Notes: generated by a model not told the origin, from the sequence alone. A DNA stretch of 50,522 nucleotides from Paenibacillus contaminans (GCF_003285015.1 NZ_QMFB01000049.1:780-51301); one strand, 5' to 3'; numbered from the stretch's first letter, positions 1-8,997 are shown. A program made the numbers and translations.

Positions 1-1
1 C

Positions 2-697
2 CCGACGGCGGAGCGTTTTTTTCGGCTGGAAAGAGAGGACATATTGTCGGATCTGCACCGAAGTCTCAGCCATTTGCAGACCGACTGCATCGATCTGTAT
101 TGGCTGCACCGGGACGATCCTTCACGTCCTGTCGAAGAGATTGTCGATGTGCTCAACGAGCAGGTGCAAGCGGGTAAGATCCGGTATTTCGGCTGCTCCA
201 ATTGGACGCTGGAGAGGCTTGAAGAAGCGCAGCGTTATGCGGCGGAAAACGGTAAGCAAGGCTTTTGCGCCAATCAGATGATGTGGAGTCCCGCTCAGCC
301 GAACGTAGATGCGATTGAAGACAAAACGCTGGTGTGCATGGATGAGGCGACCGCTCGTTACCACGAGGCTTCGGGGCTGGCTGCCGTGCCTTTCTCTTCG
401 CAGGCCGGCGGATTTTTCAGCGGCCGTTACCGCCAGGGGGCCATACCTCCGGGGAAAGAAACGATAGCCGCGCTGTACGGCAACGACAAGAATTTCGCCA
501 GGCTGGGCAAAGTGCTCGAGATCGCCCGGGATACGGGGAAAGCGCCGGCTGTAGTCGCGCTTTCGTATATGTTCTCGCATGCGTACCCCGTATTTCCGAT
601 TATCGGCTCTCGTACGATCGAGCAATTGAATGAAAGCTGCGAAGCGGGAAGTTTCAGGCTGGACAGCGAAATGAAACGGTACTTGGAAGCGACGTGA
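2..697 (+). CDS. Aldo/keto reductase, 5'-truncated by the window edge
   Basis: The reading frame is already open at base 2 and runs to TGA at 695-697, giving 231 visible residues, so the true start lies outside the window; a TTG at 44 is internal. Family: NADPH-dependent reductases of aldehydes and sugars with a TIM-barrel fold, cytosolic. The visible part carries the family's catalytic histidine in LYWLHRDD, the strand GCSNW (equivalent of the GVSN cofactor/amide-binding motif), and the C-terminal PIIGSRTIEQL segment that contacts the NADP phosphate. The catalytic Asp, Tyr and Lys would lie upstream of the window. It ends just before a good terminator. Substrate cannot be read from sequence; the neighbouring xylulokinase is on the other strand, so a xylose link is only a guess. 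Confidence 0.88.
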   Translation, partial: PTAERFFRLEREDILSDLHRSLSHLQTDCIDLYWLHRDDPSRPVEEIVDVLNEQVQAGKIRYFGCSNWTLERLEEAQRYAAENGKQGFCANQMMWSPAQPNVDAIEDKTLVCMDEATARYHEASGLAAVPFSSQAGGFFSGRYRQGAIPPGKETIAALYGNDKNFARLGKVLEIARDTGKAPAVVALSYMFSHAYPVFPIIGSRTIEQLNESCEAGSFRLDSEMKRYLEAT

Positions 698-708
698 TTC
701 CTATGGAA

Positions 709-747
709 AGCCGGCTGCTCTTCTAAATGAAGGGAGCCGGTTTTTGC
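709..747 (+). terminator. Intrinsic terminator of the aldo/keto reductase gene
   Basis: CCGGCT and AGCCGG arms (711-716 and 735-740), with further pairing inside (CTCTT with AAGGG), are followed directly by TTTTT. It lies 12 bases after the stop codon. Confidence 0.8.
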
Positions 748-778
748 TTTTGTATAGGAAATGATCCGAAGGTTTTCT

Positions 779-1052
779 GAGCAAATTCGCACTCGAGGCG
801 CCATCGATCGCCGTAGTCCGAAATCGCACATTTGGAGTACGGAAACGAGGTTCCCCATGCGTTTTAGTCCGATTTTGCCTATTTGGAGAGAGGATTTCAC
901 CGTGTGCCGAGCCGAATAGCCGCTTGAAGTGGGCATTTTCGGACTGCAAGCGGGGAAAGGGGTTCAAACTTGATTCCAAGTGGGCAAAATCGGACTGGAG
1001 TAGAGGAAAGGAAAGGTATTTAGGCTCTCTTTCAAGTGGGTAAAATCGCACT
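779..1052. repeat. Cluster of six ~23-bp units in two orientations
   Basis: This region between two gene ends has no coding signal. It holds copies of a unit close to TAGTCCGATTTTGCCCACTT. Units at 814-836 and 865-887 read forward; units at 923-945, 974-996 and 1030-1052 read as the reverse complement; a decayed reverse unit sits at 779-793. Copies in opposite orientation can pair, so a transcript from either side could fold. The layout resembles bacterial REP/BIME clusters. No transposase is present in the window. Confidence 0.75.
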
Positions 1053-1098
1053 ACAGCCCCATGCAGCAGCGAAAGAGGAGGACGCCTAAAAAATGAAG

Positions 1099-2622
1099 CT
1101 AGACCAGATCGCTTAAACGGTGAAGCGTATCCTTGAGCGTCGGATAAAGGCTGCGATAAACGTCGTAATGGGCTTCATACCTCCGCTGATCGTGCGGATT
1201 CGGCTCGACGCGGTCGACCACGCGGATCCACTCCTCGCAAAGCGACGGGATGTCGCGCTTGGTGACGCCGGAGGCAGCCATGACGGCGGCGCCGAATGCC
1301 GGTCCGTCGGTCGAATTGACGGTGATGACGGGCAAACCGAAAATATCGGCGATCATTTGCCGCCAAAACCGGCTTCGCGCACCGCCGCCGTTCACGCGCA
1401 GCTCGCTTATTTGGACGGAGGACGCCTTCATCAGCTCGAACGAATCGCGCAAGCCGAATGTAATGCCTTCCAGAACGGCACGCGTTAGATGCGCTTTGCC
1501 GTGACGGAGATTTAAGCCGATGAAGGCGCCGCGCGCTTTCGGATCCGGATGTGGCGTCCGTTCGCCGGTCAGGTAAGGCAGGAATAGCAGCCCCTCGCTG
1601 CCAAGCGGCGCAGTTTCGGCTAGCTCCGTCAGCAGCTCGTATATCTCACGACCTTCCTGCTCGGCACGCTGCAGCTCTTCGAAGGCGAAGTGGTTGCGCC
1701 ACCATTGAAACGAGCCGCCTGCCGCCAGCATGACGCCCATCCGGTGCCATTTGCCGGGAACGCCGTGGCAAAAGCTGTGGAGGCGATATTCGGCATCGGC
1801 GGCGTAATCGTCGTCGTGGACGAACACGACGCCCGAAGTGCCGAGCGCGACCGAGGCGATTCCGCTTTTCACGACGCCGACGCCTACCGCGCCGCAAGCC
1901 TGATCGCCGCCTCCGGCGACGACGGGGGTGCCGGCGGCAAGCCCGGTAGCATGCGCGGCTTCCTCCGTGACATAGCCGGCAATATCGTTGCTTTCATAAA
2001 GCGGAGGCAGCCATTCCGCCGGGATGCCGAGTTTCCCGGCGACTTCGCCGGACCAGCGGCGGTTCGCGACATCCAGCAGCAGCGTGCCGCTTGCATCGGC
2101 CATATCCATGCCGAAATCGCCGGTCAGCTGCAGCCGGATATAGTCCTTGGGCAGCAGCAAATGACGCGTTCTGCCGAAATGCTCCGGCTCATGGCGCTTT
2201 AGCCAAACGGCTTTCGGCGCCGTGAACCCGGTTAATGCCCGATTGCCTGTCAGCTGCCCCAGACGTTCGGCGCCGATCGTCCGTTCGATCCATTCGCATT
2301 CTGCAGCAGTCCGCTGATCGCACCAAAGCAGCGCAGGGCGAACCGGCTTGCGGTCGGCATCGAGAAAGACGGAGCCGTGCATTTGCCCGGATAACCCTAT
2401 GCCTTTAATGTCTTGGCCTGAAATGTCCGCTTTCTCCAGAAGCTTGCGGATGGCGGTTGCGGAGCCGTTCCACCAATCCTCCGGTTGTTGCTCGGCCCAG
2501 CCTGGAAACGGCTGGTGAAGCGGATATGCCTCGCTGGCATCCGCGATAACATGGCCTTGCCCATCGACGATAATGCATTTTACCGCCGACGTCCCCAGAT
2601 CGATTCCCAAGTAATAATCCAT
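1099..2622 (-). CDS. xylB: Xylulokinase
   Basis: Phosphorylates D-xylulose with ATP to xylulose 5-phosphate, which enters the pentose phosphate pathway; cytosolic. FGGY kinase of normal length (about 507 aa). Seen: N-terminal phosphate-binding DLGTSAVKCIIVD (residues about 7-19), the xylulokinase-type GLSGQMHG near residue 80, the catalytic Asp in AGGGDQACGAVG (about 240), and the C-terminal FGGY signature VNGGGARSRFWRQ (about 410). Two adjacent ATG codons are possible; the second (2622) has the better distance from the GAGGTGG ribosome site at 2627-2633. It is divergent from a ROK repressor with which it shares a 150-bp control region. No xylose isomerase gene is visible, so xylA must be elsewhere or another route makes xylulose. 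Confidence 0.93.
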   Translation of the reverse strand: MDYYLGIDLGTSAVKCIIVDGQGHVIADASEAYPLHQPFPGWAEQQPEDWWNGSATAIRKLLEKADISGQDIKGIGLSGQMHGSVFLDADRKPVRPALLWCDQRTAAECEWIERTIGAERLGQLTGNRALTGFTAPKAVWLKRHEPEHFGRTRHLLLPKDYIRLQLTGDFGMDMADASGTLLLDVANRRWSGEVAGKLGIPAEWLPPLYESNDIAGYVTEEAAHATGLAAGTPVVAGGGDQACGAVGVGVVKSGIASVALGTSGVVFVHDDDYAADAEYRLHSFCHGVPGKWHRMGVMLAAGGSFQWWRNHFAFEELQRAEQEGREIYELLTELAETAPLGSEGLLFLPYLTGERTPHPDPKARGAFIGLNLRHGKAHLTRAVLEGITFGLRDSFELMKASSVQISELRVNGGGARSRFWRQMIADIFGLPVITVNSTDGPAFGAAVMAASGVTKRDIPSLCEEWIRVVDRVEPNPHDQRRYEAHYDVYRSLYPTLKDTLHRLSDLV

Positions 2623-2644
2623 CATGCCACCTCGACATATAAAA

Positions 2645-2700
2645 GTTGATTAAAGTTTGTTTATTTGCTATACAAAGGGTTGGTATACTATATTCGCAGA
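2645..2700. promoter_or_regulatory. xylB / xylR divergent control region
   Basis: AGTTTGTTT (2654-2662) matches one half of the Bacillus xyl operator; the other half is poorly kept (ACAAA near 2672). A possible promoter for the rightward gene is TTGCTA (2665-2670), 18 bases, TATATT (2689-2694); TATACT at 2684 is an alternative -10. The half-site overlaps this promoter, which fits repression by the ROK protein. Motif-level inference only. Confidence 0.4.
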
Positions 2701-2776
2701 AGGAGATAAAAATCCTTCTTGCCTTACAAGAAAACTTTCATAACGAACGAATACGCTGAAATTTGGTGATAGTACA

Positions 2777-3958
2777 GTGAACGATCAACATTTGACGAAG
2801 CAAAAGCCGGTTTCCGGCGACAGCTCGCTCCTGAAATCGATCAACCAGACGACGCTGCTTGAGCTGATCCGCCAGCTGTATCCAATCTCCCGAGCGGATT
2901 TGGCGAAGCGGACGAAGCTGACCAGGGCCACCGTGTCTGCGCTTGTAGAAGATTTAATCGCCCGCCATCTGGTTGTGGAAACGGGAATCGGCGAATCGAG
3001 CGGCGGCCGGCGACCGATGATGCTCGAAATTAACCGGGAGGCCGGCTACGTATTCGGGGTCGATCTGCGGGCGACGGATATGCTGGTTATATGCGCGAAT
3101 CTTCGCGGCGAATGCATTCGCGAAACGCGTTACGATTACGACAATCCCGAAGACTCCGAGAAGACGCTCGGCCAGTTGATCGAGACGATCCGGAACGAGC
3201 GGCGGGAGCTCCCCGAAAGTCCGCTCGGTCTTTGCGGCGTCGGCATCGGCATACACGGCTTTGTCGAGCATCCCGGACAGCAGCTTGTGTTTGTGCCTCA
3301 TTTCGGCTGGCGAGGGCTGCACTGGAAAGAAAAGCTGGAGGCGGCGTTCGGCGCTCCGGTATGGCTTGATAACGAAGCGAATCTCGCTGCGCTCGGCGAG
3401 CTCGAATCGGGCGCTGCAGCAGGCTGCACCGATATGGTGTACATCAGCGTCGGTGCGGGCATCGGGGCAGGCATCATCGTCGGAGGCGACGTTTTTCGCG
3501 GAAACGGCGGCTATGCGGGTGAAATCGGGCATACGACGATCGAGCGAAACGGACTGCCATGTAAATGCGGAAATTCCGGCTGCTGGGAGCTTTACGCTTC
3601 GGAAAAAGCGCTGGCCGCTTTGGCCGGTATGCCATATGCACCCGGCGTTACGGAACGTATGCTGGACAGGTTAAGATTAGGAGACGGCAAAGCGATGGAT
3701 GCGCTGAACGAGGTAGGCGATTGTCTCGCAATCGGCGTCGGCAATATGATTCATACGTTTAATCCGCAGGTCGTCGTTATCGGCAATGCGCTTGCCGTCT
3801 ACAGCGAGTGGCTGAGCAAGCCGGTCGAGCGTACGCTCGTTACCAGATATCCTTTTCGGCATGTTCAATCGGTCGACATCCGGTATTCCGGACTTGGAGA
3901 GAACGCGGCAGCTTTGGGCGCCGCATTTATGGGCATTCGAAATATGATGAAGCGATGA
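2777..3958 (+). CDS. xylR: ROK-family transcriptional repressor, XylR-like
   Basis: 393 aa, GTG start. Residues about 23-70 form a winged helix-turn-helix (ISRADLAKRTKLTRATVSAL), followed by the ROK sugar-kinase-like fold: VGIGIHGFVEH near 155, DNEANLAALGE near 200 and the zinc-binding CKCGNSGCWE near 260. Such proteins repress xylose genes and are released by xylose; here the position divergent from xylB supports that role. The symbol rests on context, since ROK repressors of other sugars (NagC, Mlc) share the domain plan. A weak ribosome site (GGTGAT, 2765-2770) precedes the GTG, which suggests low expression, usual for a repressor. Confidence 0.82.
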   Translation: MNDQHLTKQKPVSGDSSLLKSINQTTLLELIRQLYPISRADLAKRTKLTRATVSALVEDLIARHLVVETGIGESSGGRRPMMLEINREAGYVFGVDLRATDMLVICANLRGECIRETRYDYDNPEDSEKTLGQLIETIRNERRELPESPLGLCGVGIGIHGFVEHPGQQLVFVPHFGWRGLHWKEKLEAAFGAPVWLDNEANLAALGELESGAAAGCTDMVYISVGAGIGAGIIVGGDVFRGNGGYAGEIGHTTIERNGLPCKCGNSGCWELYASEKALAALAGMPYAPGVTERMLDRLRLGDGKAMDALNEVGDCLAIGVGNMIHTFNPQVVVIGNALAVYSEWLSKPVERTLVTRYPFRHVQSVDIRYSGLGENAAALGAAFMGIRNMMKR

Positions 3959-4033
3959 GCGGGAAGCGATCGTGAAAGATGTAAATAAAGTTAAACGGTC
4001 AAGAGAATGACTGACGGTTGAGGAGGATGCCGC

Positions 4034-4807
4034 ATGTTTGCCGAAGAGAGGCTGCAGCGAATCGTGGAGCTGGTTAATCGCCAAGGAAAAGTGACGGTCG
4101 CGGGTCTGAGCGAAGCGCTCGGCGTTTCGCCGGTTACGATCAGACGGGATTTGGAAGGGCTTGAGCAAAAAGGCTTGCTGATGCGGACGCACGGCGGTGC
4201 GATGCCGCTGCAAAACAGTCCGTTCGATGTGGCTCGCGAAATGTCGTTCGACGAGAAGGGCGAGGCGCTGGTCGCCGAGAAGGAAAGGATTGCCGAAGCG
4301 GCGGCGCAGCTTGTGCATGACGGCGAGGCGGTTTTACTGACGCCGGGGACGACGAATATGTTTTTATCGCAAAAGCTTGCGGCGAAGAAAGAGCTGACGG
4401 TCGTTACGAATGCCGCCAATATTGCGGTCCAGCTTAGCCGGGTGACGGATTTCGACGTTATCTTGATCGGGGGAAAGCTGCGGCCCAAATCATTTGCGCT
4501 CGTAGGTCCGATGGCCGATCATGCGCTGCGGGGCATCCGGGTGGACAAGCTTTTTCTCGGGGTGGACGGCTTCGATATCGAGGAGGGGCTTACGACGCCG
4601 AATGTTTGGGAGGCGAGCGTTAACGCGCAAATGATCGCGATCGCGAAGCAAGTGATTTTAGTGGCGGATCACAGCAAGTTCGGCAAGGTGACGTTCTCGC
4701 GGATTGCGGGGCTCGACGTCGTGCATACGATCATTTCTGATCGATTGCTGCCCGATGCGGCATGCGAACGGATTCGCGGGATGGATATTGAGCTTATTCT
4801 TGCTTAA
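4034..4807 (+). CDS. DeoR-family transcriptional regulator
   Basis: 257 aa, the usual DeoR length. The N-terminal helix-turn-helix includes GKVTVAGLSEALGVSPVTIR (residues about 19-38) and the family-typical THGGAM at about 55. The C-terminal domain is a sugar-phosphate sensor related to ribose 5-phosphate isomerase: LTPGTTNMFL (about 98), LIGGKLRP, and FLGVDGFDIEEGLTTPN. The ATG follows a strong GAGGAGG site (4020-4026). It lies upstream of galK, galE and galT in the same direction, so it may control galactose use through a phosphorylated intermediate; the effector is inferred, not shown. It is separated from galK by a hairpin and a repeat copy and may be its own transcript. Confidence 0.88.
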   Translation: MFAEERLQRIVELVNRQGKVTVAGLSEALGVSPVTIRRDLEGLEQKGLLMRTHGGAMPLQNSPFDVAREMSFDEKGEALVAEKERIAEAAAQLVHDGEAVLLTPGTTNMFLSQKLAAKKELTVVTNAANIAVQLSRVTDFDVILIGGKLRPKSFALVGPMADHALRGIRVDKLFLGVDGFDIEEGLTTPNVWEASVNAQMIAIAKQVILVADHSKFGKVTFSRIAGLDVVHTIISDRLLPDAACERIRGMDIELILA

Positions 4808-4811
4808 AAAG

Positions 4812-4855
4812 TAAGCTTCGCATGGCATGATCCCACACACGCGGTGCGAAGCTTA
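4812..4855. terminator. 11-bp perfect hairpin after the DeoR gene
   Basis: TAAGCTTCGCA (4812-4822) and TGCGAAGCTTA (4845-4855) pair perfectly around a 22-base loop. A T-run follows only when read on the minus strand (CTTTTTAAG), so on the plus strand it is more likely an mRNA-end stabiliser or a weak terminator. Confidence 0.55.
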
Positions 4856-4896
4856 TATGGAAACGGTCAGTTATATTAGAAATCCCCGGCGTTTAC

Positions 4897-4985
4897 TAAA
4901 ATCTCAGCAAGCATATTATCCGTTGATGGTTCGATTTCCCGGTAAACGCGTCTGCCGATAGGTTGGCGTATCCGTTTATCCTTGA
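4897..4985 (+). repeat. Structured intergenic repeat, copy 1
   Basis: About 90 bases shared with 18497-18588 (opposite strand), 39265-39350 and, in part, 49323-49380. Conserved blocks: AAAATCTCAG, AGCATAT, GTTCGATTTCCCGGTAAACG and CCGTTTATCCTTGA. It can fold: TCAG with TTGA near the 5' end, GGTAAACG (4941-4948) with CGTTTATCC (4973-4981), and between them CGTC..GCC with GGT..GGCG around GATA. It lies 90 bases upstream of galK and would be in its leader if transcription starts near the DeoR gene. Confidence 0.8.
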
Positions 4986-5076
4986 AAAATGCTGTTGTCA
5001 AACATGCAGAGGATAGCATAAAATGAAATTAAACGTAAGTAAACGATCATATTCGATACTGTGGGGGAGTTATAAA

Positions 5077-6249
5077 GTGACAAATGTAGAGCAATTGAAG
5101 GATAAGTTTTTGCAGCTGTACGGGGGAACGCCGGAAGGGATACGGGTGTTTCATGCGCCTGGGCGCGTCAATTTGATCGGCGAGCATACGGATTACAACG
5201 GAGGTTATGTTTTTCCGGCGGCACTGACGTTCGGTACGACCTTGCTGCTGCGCAAGCGCGAAGGCTCGGCGATCCGGTTCGCTTCGACGAATTTTCCGAC
5301 ACATAAGGAAATCGTTCTTGAGGGCGCGTTTTACGATAAAGCAGATGATTGGATCAACTATCCGAAAGCGATGCTCGTGCATCTTGCCAAAAGAGGGTTT
5401 TCGTTCTCCGGATACGATGCATTGTATCATGGGGAAATTCCGAACGGAGCCGGATTATCGTCGTCCGCTTCGATTCAAATCGCTACAGGCTACGGTTTTA
5501 TGAGCATGGAAGGGCATGAGATCGACAAAGTTCAGCTTGCGTTAACCGCTCAAGAGTCGGAAAATCAATTTATCGGCGTCAATTGCGGCATCATGGACCA
5601 GTTTGCGGTTACGATGGGGCAGGAAAATCGGGCGATTCTGCTTATGTGCAGCACGCTGGAGTACGAGCTGGTGCCGTTCGAAAGCCAAGGCTATAAAATT
5701 GTAATCGGCAACACGAACAAAAAACGCGGTCTCGTCGATTCCGAATACAATGCCCGCCGGGCGCAGTGCGAGCAGGCTGTAGCCGATTTGCAGTCTGCGT
5801 TCCCTGACCTTAAGCTGCTCGGGGAGCTTAATGCGGAGCAGCTCGCAGCGAACGAGTCGCTGATCGGGGATGCAACAGTCCGCAAACGGGCGCGCCATGT
5901 TATTGAAGAGAACGATCGCGTGCTGAGCTCGGTGAAAGCGCTGAAAGCCAGCGATATCGCGGAATTCGGCCGGCTGATGACCGCTTCGGGCGAATCGCTT
6001 CGCGTGCAGTACGAAGTGACTTGCAAGGAACTGGATGTTATGGTGGAGGAAGCGCTGAAGGCGGAAGGCGTACTCGGGTCGCGCATGACGGGCGCAGGCT
6101 TCGGCGGCTGCACGGTATCGCTCGTTCGCGCCGATGCAGTCGATGCGTTCATCGAGCAAGTCGGCAAAGCGTACGCGGAGCGGACCGATTACGAAGCGGA
6201 CTTCTACGTAGCCGATATCGGCAGCGGAGTCGCCGAGCTTAAAGGCTGA
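5077..6249 (+). CDS. galK: Galactokinase
   Basis: Phosphorylates alpha-D-galactose with ATP to galactose 1-phosphate, first committed step of the Leloir pathway; cytosolic GHMP kinase. Seen: signature GRVNLIGEHTDYNGGYVFPA (residues about 28-47), ATP-binding GAGLSSSAS (about 125), and C-terminal motif GSRMTGAGFGGCTVSL (about 335). The frame is open further up to an ATG at 5023, but GTG at 5077 has a GGGGGAG site seven bases before it and gives 390 aa, the family's normal length, so I chose it. It is followed after 59 bases by galE. The repeat copy at 4897-4985 lies just upstream. Confidence 0.95.
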   Translation: MTNVEQLKDKFLQLYGGTPEGIRVFHAPGRVNLIGEHTDYNGGYVFPAALTFGTTLLLRKREGSAIRFASTNFPTHKEIVLEGAFYDKADDWINYPKAMLVHLAKRGFSFSGYDALYHGEIPNGAGLSSSASIQIATGYGFMSMEGHEIDKVQLALTAQESENQFIGVNCGIMDQFAVTMGQENRAILLMCSTLEYELVPFESQGYKIVIGNTNKKRGLVDSEYNARRAQCEQAVADLQSAFPDLKLLGELNAEQLAANESLIGDATVRKRARHVIEENDRVLSSVKALKASDIAEFGRLMTASGESLRVQYEVTCKELDVMVEEALKAEGVLGSRMTGAGFGGCTVSLVRADAVDAFIEQVGKAYAERTDYEADFYVADIGSGVAELKG

Positions 6250-6308
6250 GAGGTTTTAAGCATACGATACGACGGATTCGCGGATTGATTTTGAAGGAGG
6301 AAACGGTA

Positions 6309-7301
6309 ATGGCGATTTTAGTGACAGGCGGAGCGGGATATATCGGCTCTCATACGGTGGCGGAGCTGCTTGCAAGGGACGAGCAGGTTGTCGTAGTGGA
6401 TTCTCTTGCGCAAGGACACCGGGAGGCAGTACTCGGCGGCAAGTTGTACGTCGGCGACATTCGCGACGGCGCATTCATGGATCAAGTGTTCGGCGAGAAC
6501 GATATCGACGCGGTCATCCATTTTGCGGCTAACTCGCTTGTTGGGGAAAGCATGTTAAATCCGGGCAAATATTTTGACAATAACGTATACGGTACGCTTT
6601 GTCTGCTGGAAAAAATGAATAAGTACGGCGTGAAAAAAATCGTATTTTCGTCTACTGCAGCCACGTACGGCGAACCGGAGCGGGTGCCGATCGAGGAAAC
6701 CGATCGTACGGATCCGACCAATGCATACGGCGAAACGAAGCTGGCGATGGAGCGCATGATGCGCTGGTTCGATTCGGCTCATGACGTCAAGTTCGTGTCG
6801 CTCCGTTATTTCAATGCGGCCGGCGCGCATGAAAACGGTCTGATCGGCGAAGATCATGATCCCGAGACGCATCTGATTCCGGTTATTCTTCAAGTTCCGC
6901 TTGGCAAAAGAGCCCATGTCGGCATCTACGGAGAAGACTACCCGACAGAAGACGGCACCTGCATCCGCGATTACTTGCATGTTTCCGATCTGGCGGACGC
7001 GCACGTGCTGGCGCTCAAGCGTCTTCGCGAAGGCGGTGAAAGCGCCGTTTACAACCTGGGCAGCGGTACGGGCTTCTCCGTGAAGCAGATCATCGAAGCG
7101 GCTCGCCGCGTAACCGGTCATCCGATTCCGGCGGTCGTTTCGGAACGGCGGGCGGGCGACCCGGCGGTGCTGATCGCGTCGTCGGCCAAAGCGAAACGCG
7201 AGCTGGGCTGGCAGCCTAAGCGGGAATCGCTTGACGTGATCATCGGTTCCGCATGGAACTGGTTTAAAAACAATCCCGGAGGATACGAAAGCAAAGAGTA
7301 G
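6309..7301 (+). CDS. galE: UDP-glucose 4-epimerase
   Basis: Interconverts UDP-galactose and UDP-glucose with bound NAD. 330 aa, normal length. Rossmann motif TGGAGYIGSH at residues about 6-15, catalytic serine/threonine in FSSTAATYGEP, and the YxxxK catalytic pair in NAYGETK (about 145). The ATG at 6309 follows AAGGAGG (6294-6300) at good spacing; the upstream in-frame ATG at 6285 lacks a site and would add eight unconserved residues. Third of the galK-galE-galT run; galT starts 48 bases on, so co-transcription is likely. Confidence 0.95.
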   Translation: MAILVTGGAGYIGSHTVAELLARDEQVVVVDSLAQGHREAVLGGKLYVGDIRDGAFMDQVFGENDIDAVIHFAANSLVGESMLNPGKYFDNNVYGTLCLLEKMNKYGVKKIVFSSTAATYGEPERVPIEETDRTDPTNAYGETKLAMERMMRWFDSAHDVKFVSLRYFNAAGAHENGLIGEDHDPETHLIPVILQVPLGKRAHVGIYGEDYPTEDGTCIRDYLHVSDLADAHVLALKRLREGGESAVYNLGSGTGFSVKQIIEAARRVTGHPIPAVVSERRAGDPAVLIASSAKAKRELGWQPKRESLDVIIGSAWNWFKNNPGGYESKE

Positions 7302-7349
7302 GACGGTAAGCGGGAAACGACATCTTAAGCTGGAAAGAAGGAATGTGCC

Positions 7350-8936
7350 ATGCCTTTGGAGGTGGCGGAAGCGCAGCGGAACGCGGCGAGGCTCATACAA
7401 TACGGGGTCGCGCACGGGATGCTGGACGAAGCTGACCGGTATGCGGCAACGAATGCGTTGCTAGACATACTGGGGCTGGAGGAGCCGTTCGAGGGCGAGC
7501 TGGCGGAGGATACGCCGGATAGCGCGGTCGGCATCCTGGAGCCGCTGCTCGATTATGCGGCGAAGAGAGGTATTTTGCCCGAGAACACGTCGACTTACCG
7601 GGATTTGCTCGATGCCAAGCTGATGGGCGTCCTGCTGCCCCGTCTGTCGGAAACGATCCGGGCATTTTGGCGGACGGCGGAGGAAGGCTCGATCGAGCAG
7701 GCGACGGACGATTTTTACCGGCAATCGATTCGCTCGAACTATATCCGGATGGACCGGATCGCCAAGAACAAATATTGGCTTGCGTCGACACAGTACGGCG
7801 ATTTGGAAATAACGATCAACCTTTCGAAGCCGGAGAAGGATCCGAAGGAAATCGCCGCAGAGCGTAGCTTGCCGCAAAAGCATTATCCGAAGTGCCTGCT
7901 ATGCCCCGAAAATGTGGGTTATGCCGGAAGGCTGAACCATCCGGCGCGGCAAAATCTGCGCATCATTCCGCTGGAGCTTGCCGGAAGCGATTGGTATTTG
8001 CAATATTCGCCTTACGTTTATTATAACGAGCACAGCATCGTATTCAGCAAACATCATACGCCGATGCGGATCGGGCGGGAAACGTTCGTGCGGCTGCTCG
8101 ATTTTGCCGGGAAGTTTCCGCATTATTTCATCGGCTCCAATGCGGATTTGCCGATCGTCGGCGGCTCGATTCTGAATCACGACCATTTCCAAGGGGGAAG
8201 GCATCGCTTTCCGATGGAAAAGGCGCCAGTCGAGCGCAGCTTCGCGCATCCCGAGTTTGCGGACATTCGAGCAGGCATTGTGAAGTGGCCGATGTCCGTC
8301 GTGCGATTGCAGGGACGCGACGCCGGTCGGCTGGTTGAGCTGGCGGACCGCATGCTGCAAGGCTGGCGCGGCTATAGCGATACGGACGCTGAAATTATTG
8401 CGGAAAGCGTCCAGGAAGGCGGCGTAAAGCAAGCGCATAATACGATTACGCCGATCGTGCGGCGCAATGGGGACGGAGAATTCGAGCTCGATCTCGTGCT
8501 CCGCAATAACCGGACGACCGAGGAGCATCCGTTCGGGCTGTTTCACCCGCATGAGCCGCTGCATCACATCAAAAAAGAAAATATCGGCTTAATCGAGGTG
8601 ATGGGTCTAGCCGTGCTGCCGGGAAGGCTTATGCAGGAGCTGGAGCAAATCAAGACGCTGCTGAGCGGGCCGCAGGATTCGAATGGAGAGATACTCGAGC
8701 CGCTGCGTCAGGCGGAGCATCCGCTGCATAAGCATGCGGCATGGGTTGCGGAGCTCATTCAAGCGCACGGTACAGGGCTGGAAGCCGAGGGGGCCGATAC
8801 GCTGCTTCGCGACGAGGTCGGACGCAAGTTCATGCAAGTGCTTGAAGATGCCGGCGTTTATAAAAGGCACGAAGCGGGCCAGGCTGCATTCGACCGCTAT
8901 ATGGCGCATCAAGGCTTTCACAAGCTAGCCGAATGA
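7350..8936 (+). CDS. galT: UDP-glucose--hexose-1-phosphate uridylyltransferase, class II
   Basis: Transfers UMP from UDP-glucose to galactose 1-phosphate, yielding UDP-galactose and glucose 1-phosphate. At 528 aa it belongs to the long Firmicutes class rather than the 350-aa enterobacterial class. The active-site histidines lie in NHDHFQGGRH (residues about 277-286); a Cys pair is seen in PKCLLCPENVG (about 180). The ATG at 7350 is preceded by GAAGGA. It completes galK-galE-galT and ends at the foot of a large inverted repeat (8935-8997) in which the stop codon takes part. Confidence 0.94.
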   Translation: MPLEVAEAQRNAARLIQYGVAHGMLDEADRYAATNALLDILGLEEPFEGELAEDTPDSAVGILEPLLDYAAKRGILPENTSTYRDLLDAKLMGVLLPRLSETIRAFWRTAEEGSIEQATDDFYRQSIRSNYIRMDRIAKNKYWLASTQYGDLEITINLSKPEKDPKEIAAERSLPQKHYPKCLLCPENVGYAGRLNHPARQNLRIIPLELAGSDWYLQYSPYVYYNEHSIVFSKHHTPMRIGRETFVRLLDFAGKFPHYFIGSNADLPIVGGSILNHDHFQGGRHRFPMEKAPVERSFAHPEFADIRAGIVKWPMSVVRLQGRDAGRLVELADRMLQGWRGYSDTDAEIIAESVQEGGVKQAHNTITPIVRRNGDGEFELDLVLRNNRTTEEHPFGLFHPHEPLHHIKKENIGLIEVMGLAVLPGRLMQELEQIKTLLSGPQDSNGEILEPLRQAEHPLHKHAAWVAELIQAHGTGLEAEGADTLLRDEVGRKFMQVLEDAGVYKRHEAGQAAFDRYMAHQGFHKLAE

Positions 8937-8997
8937 GGCCGCATAAGGGCCGAACCTATGACATACCAAACGTCAGAGGTCGGCCTCATGCGGTCTC
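8935..8997. repeat. Long imperfect inverted repeat after galT
   Basis: Starting inside the galT stop codon, GAGGCCGCATAAGG and CATGCGGTCTC-side sequence form a hairpin of about 26 pairs with two single-base bulges, closed by TGAC/GTCA around ATACCAAAC. There is no T-run, so it is better seen as an mRNA 3'-end stabiliser or processing site than as an intrinsic terminator. The 8998-9170 stretch beyond it shows no gene. Confidence 0.7.

Noticed and set aside
4941..4950. GGTAAACGCG as a cre half-site upstream of galK
   Set aside because: The bases belong to the repeat shared with 18497-18588, where no sugar gene is controlled, and the other half of the cre palindrome is missing.
4030..8936. The galactose genes as a recent horizontal import
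   Set aside because: Gene content, start signals and composition look like the rest of the window, and no mobile genes border them.
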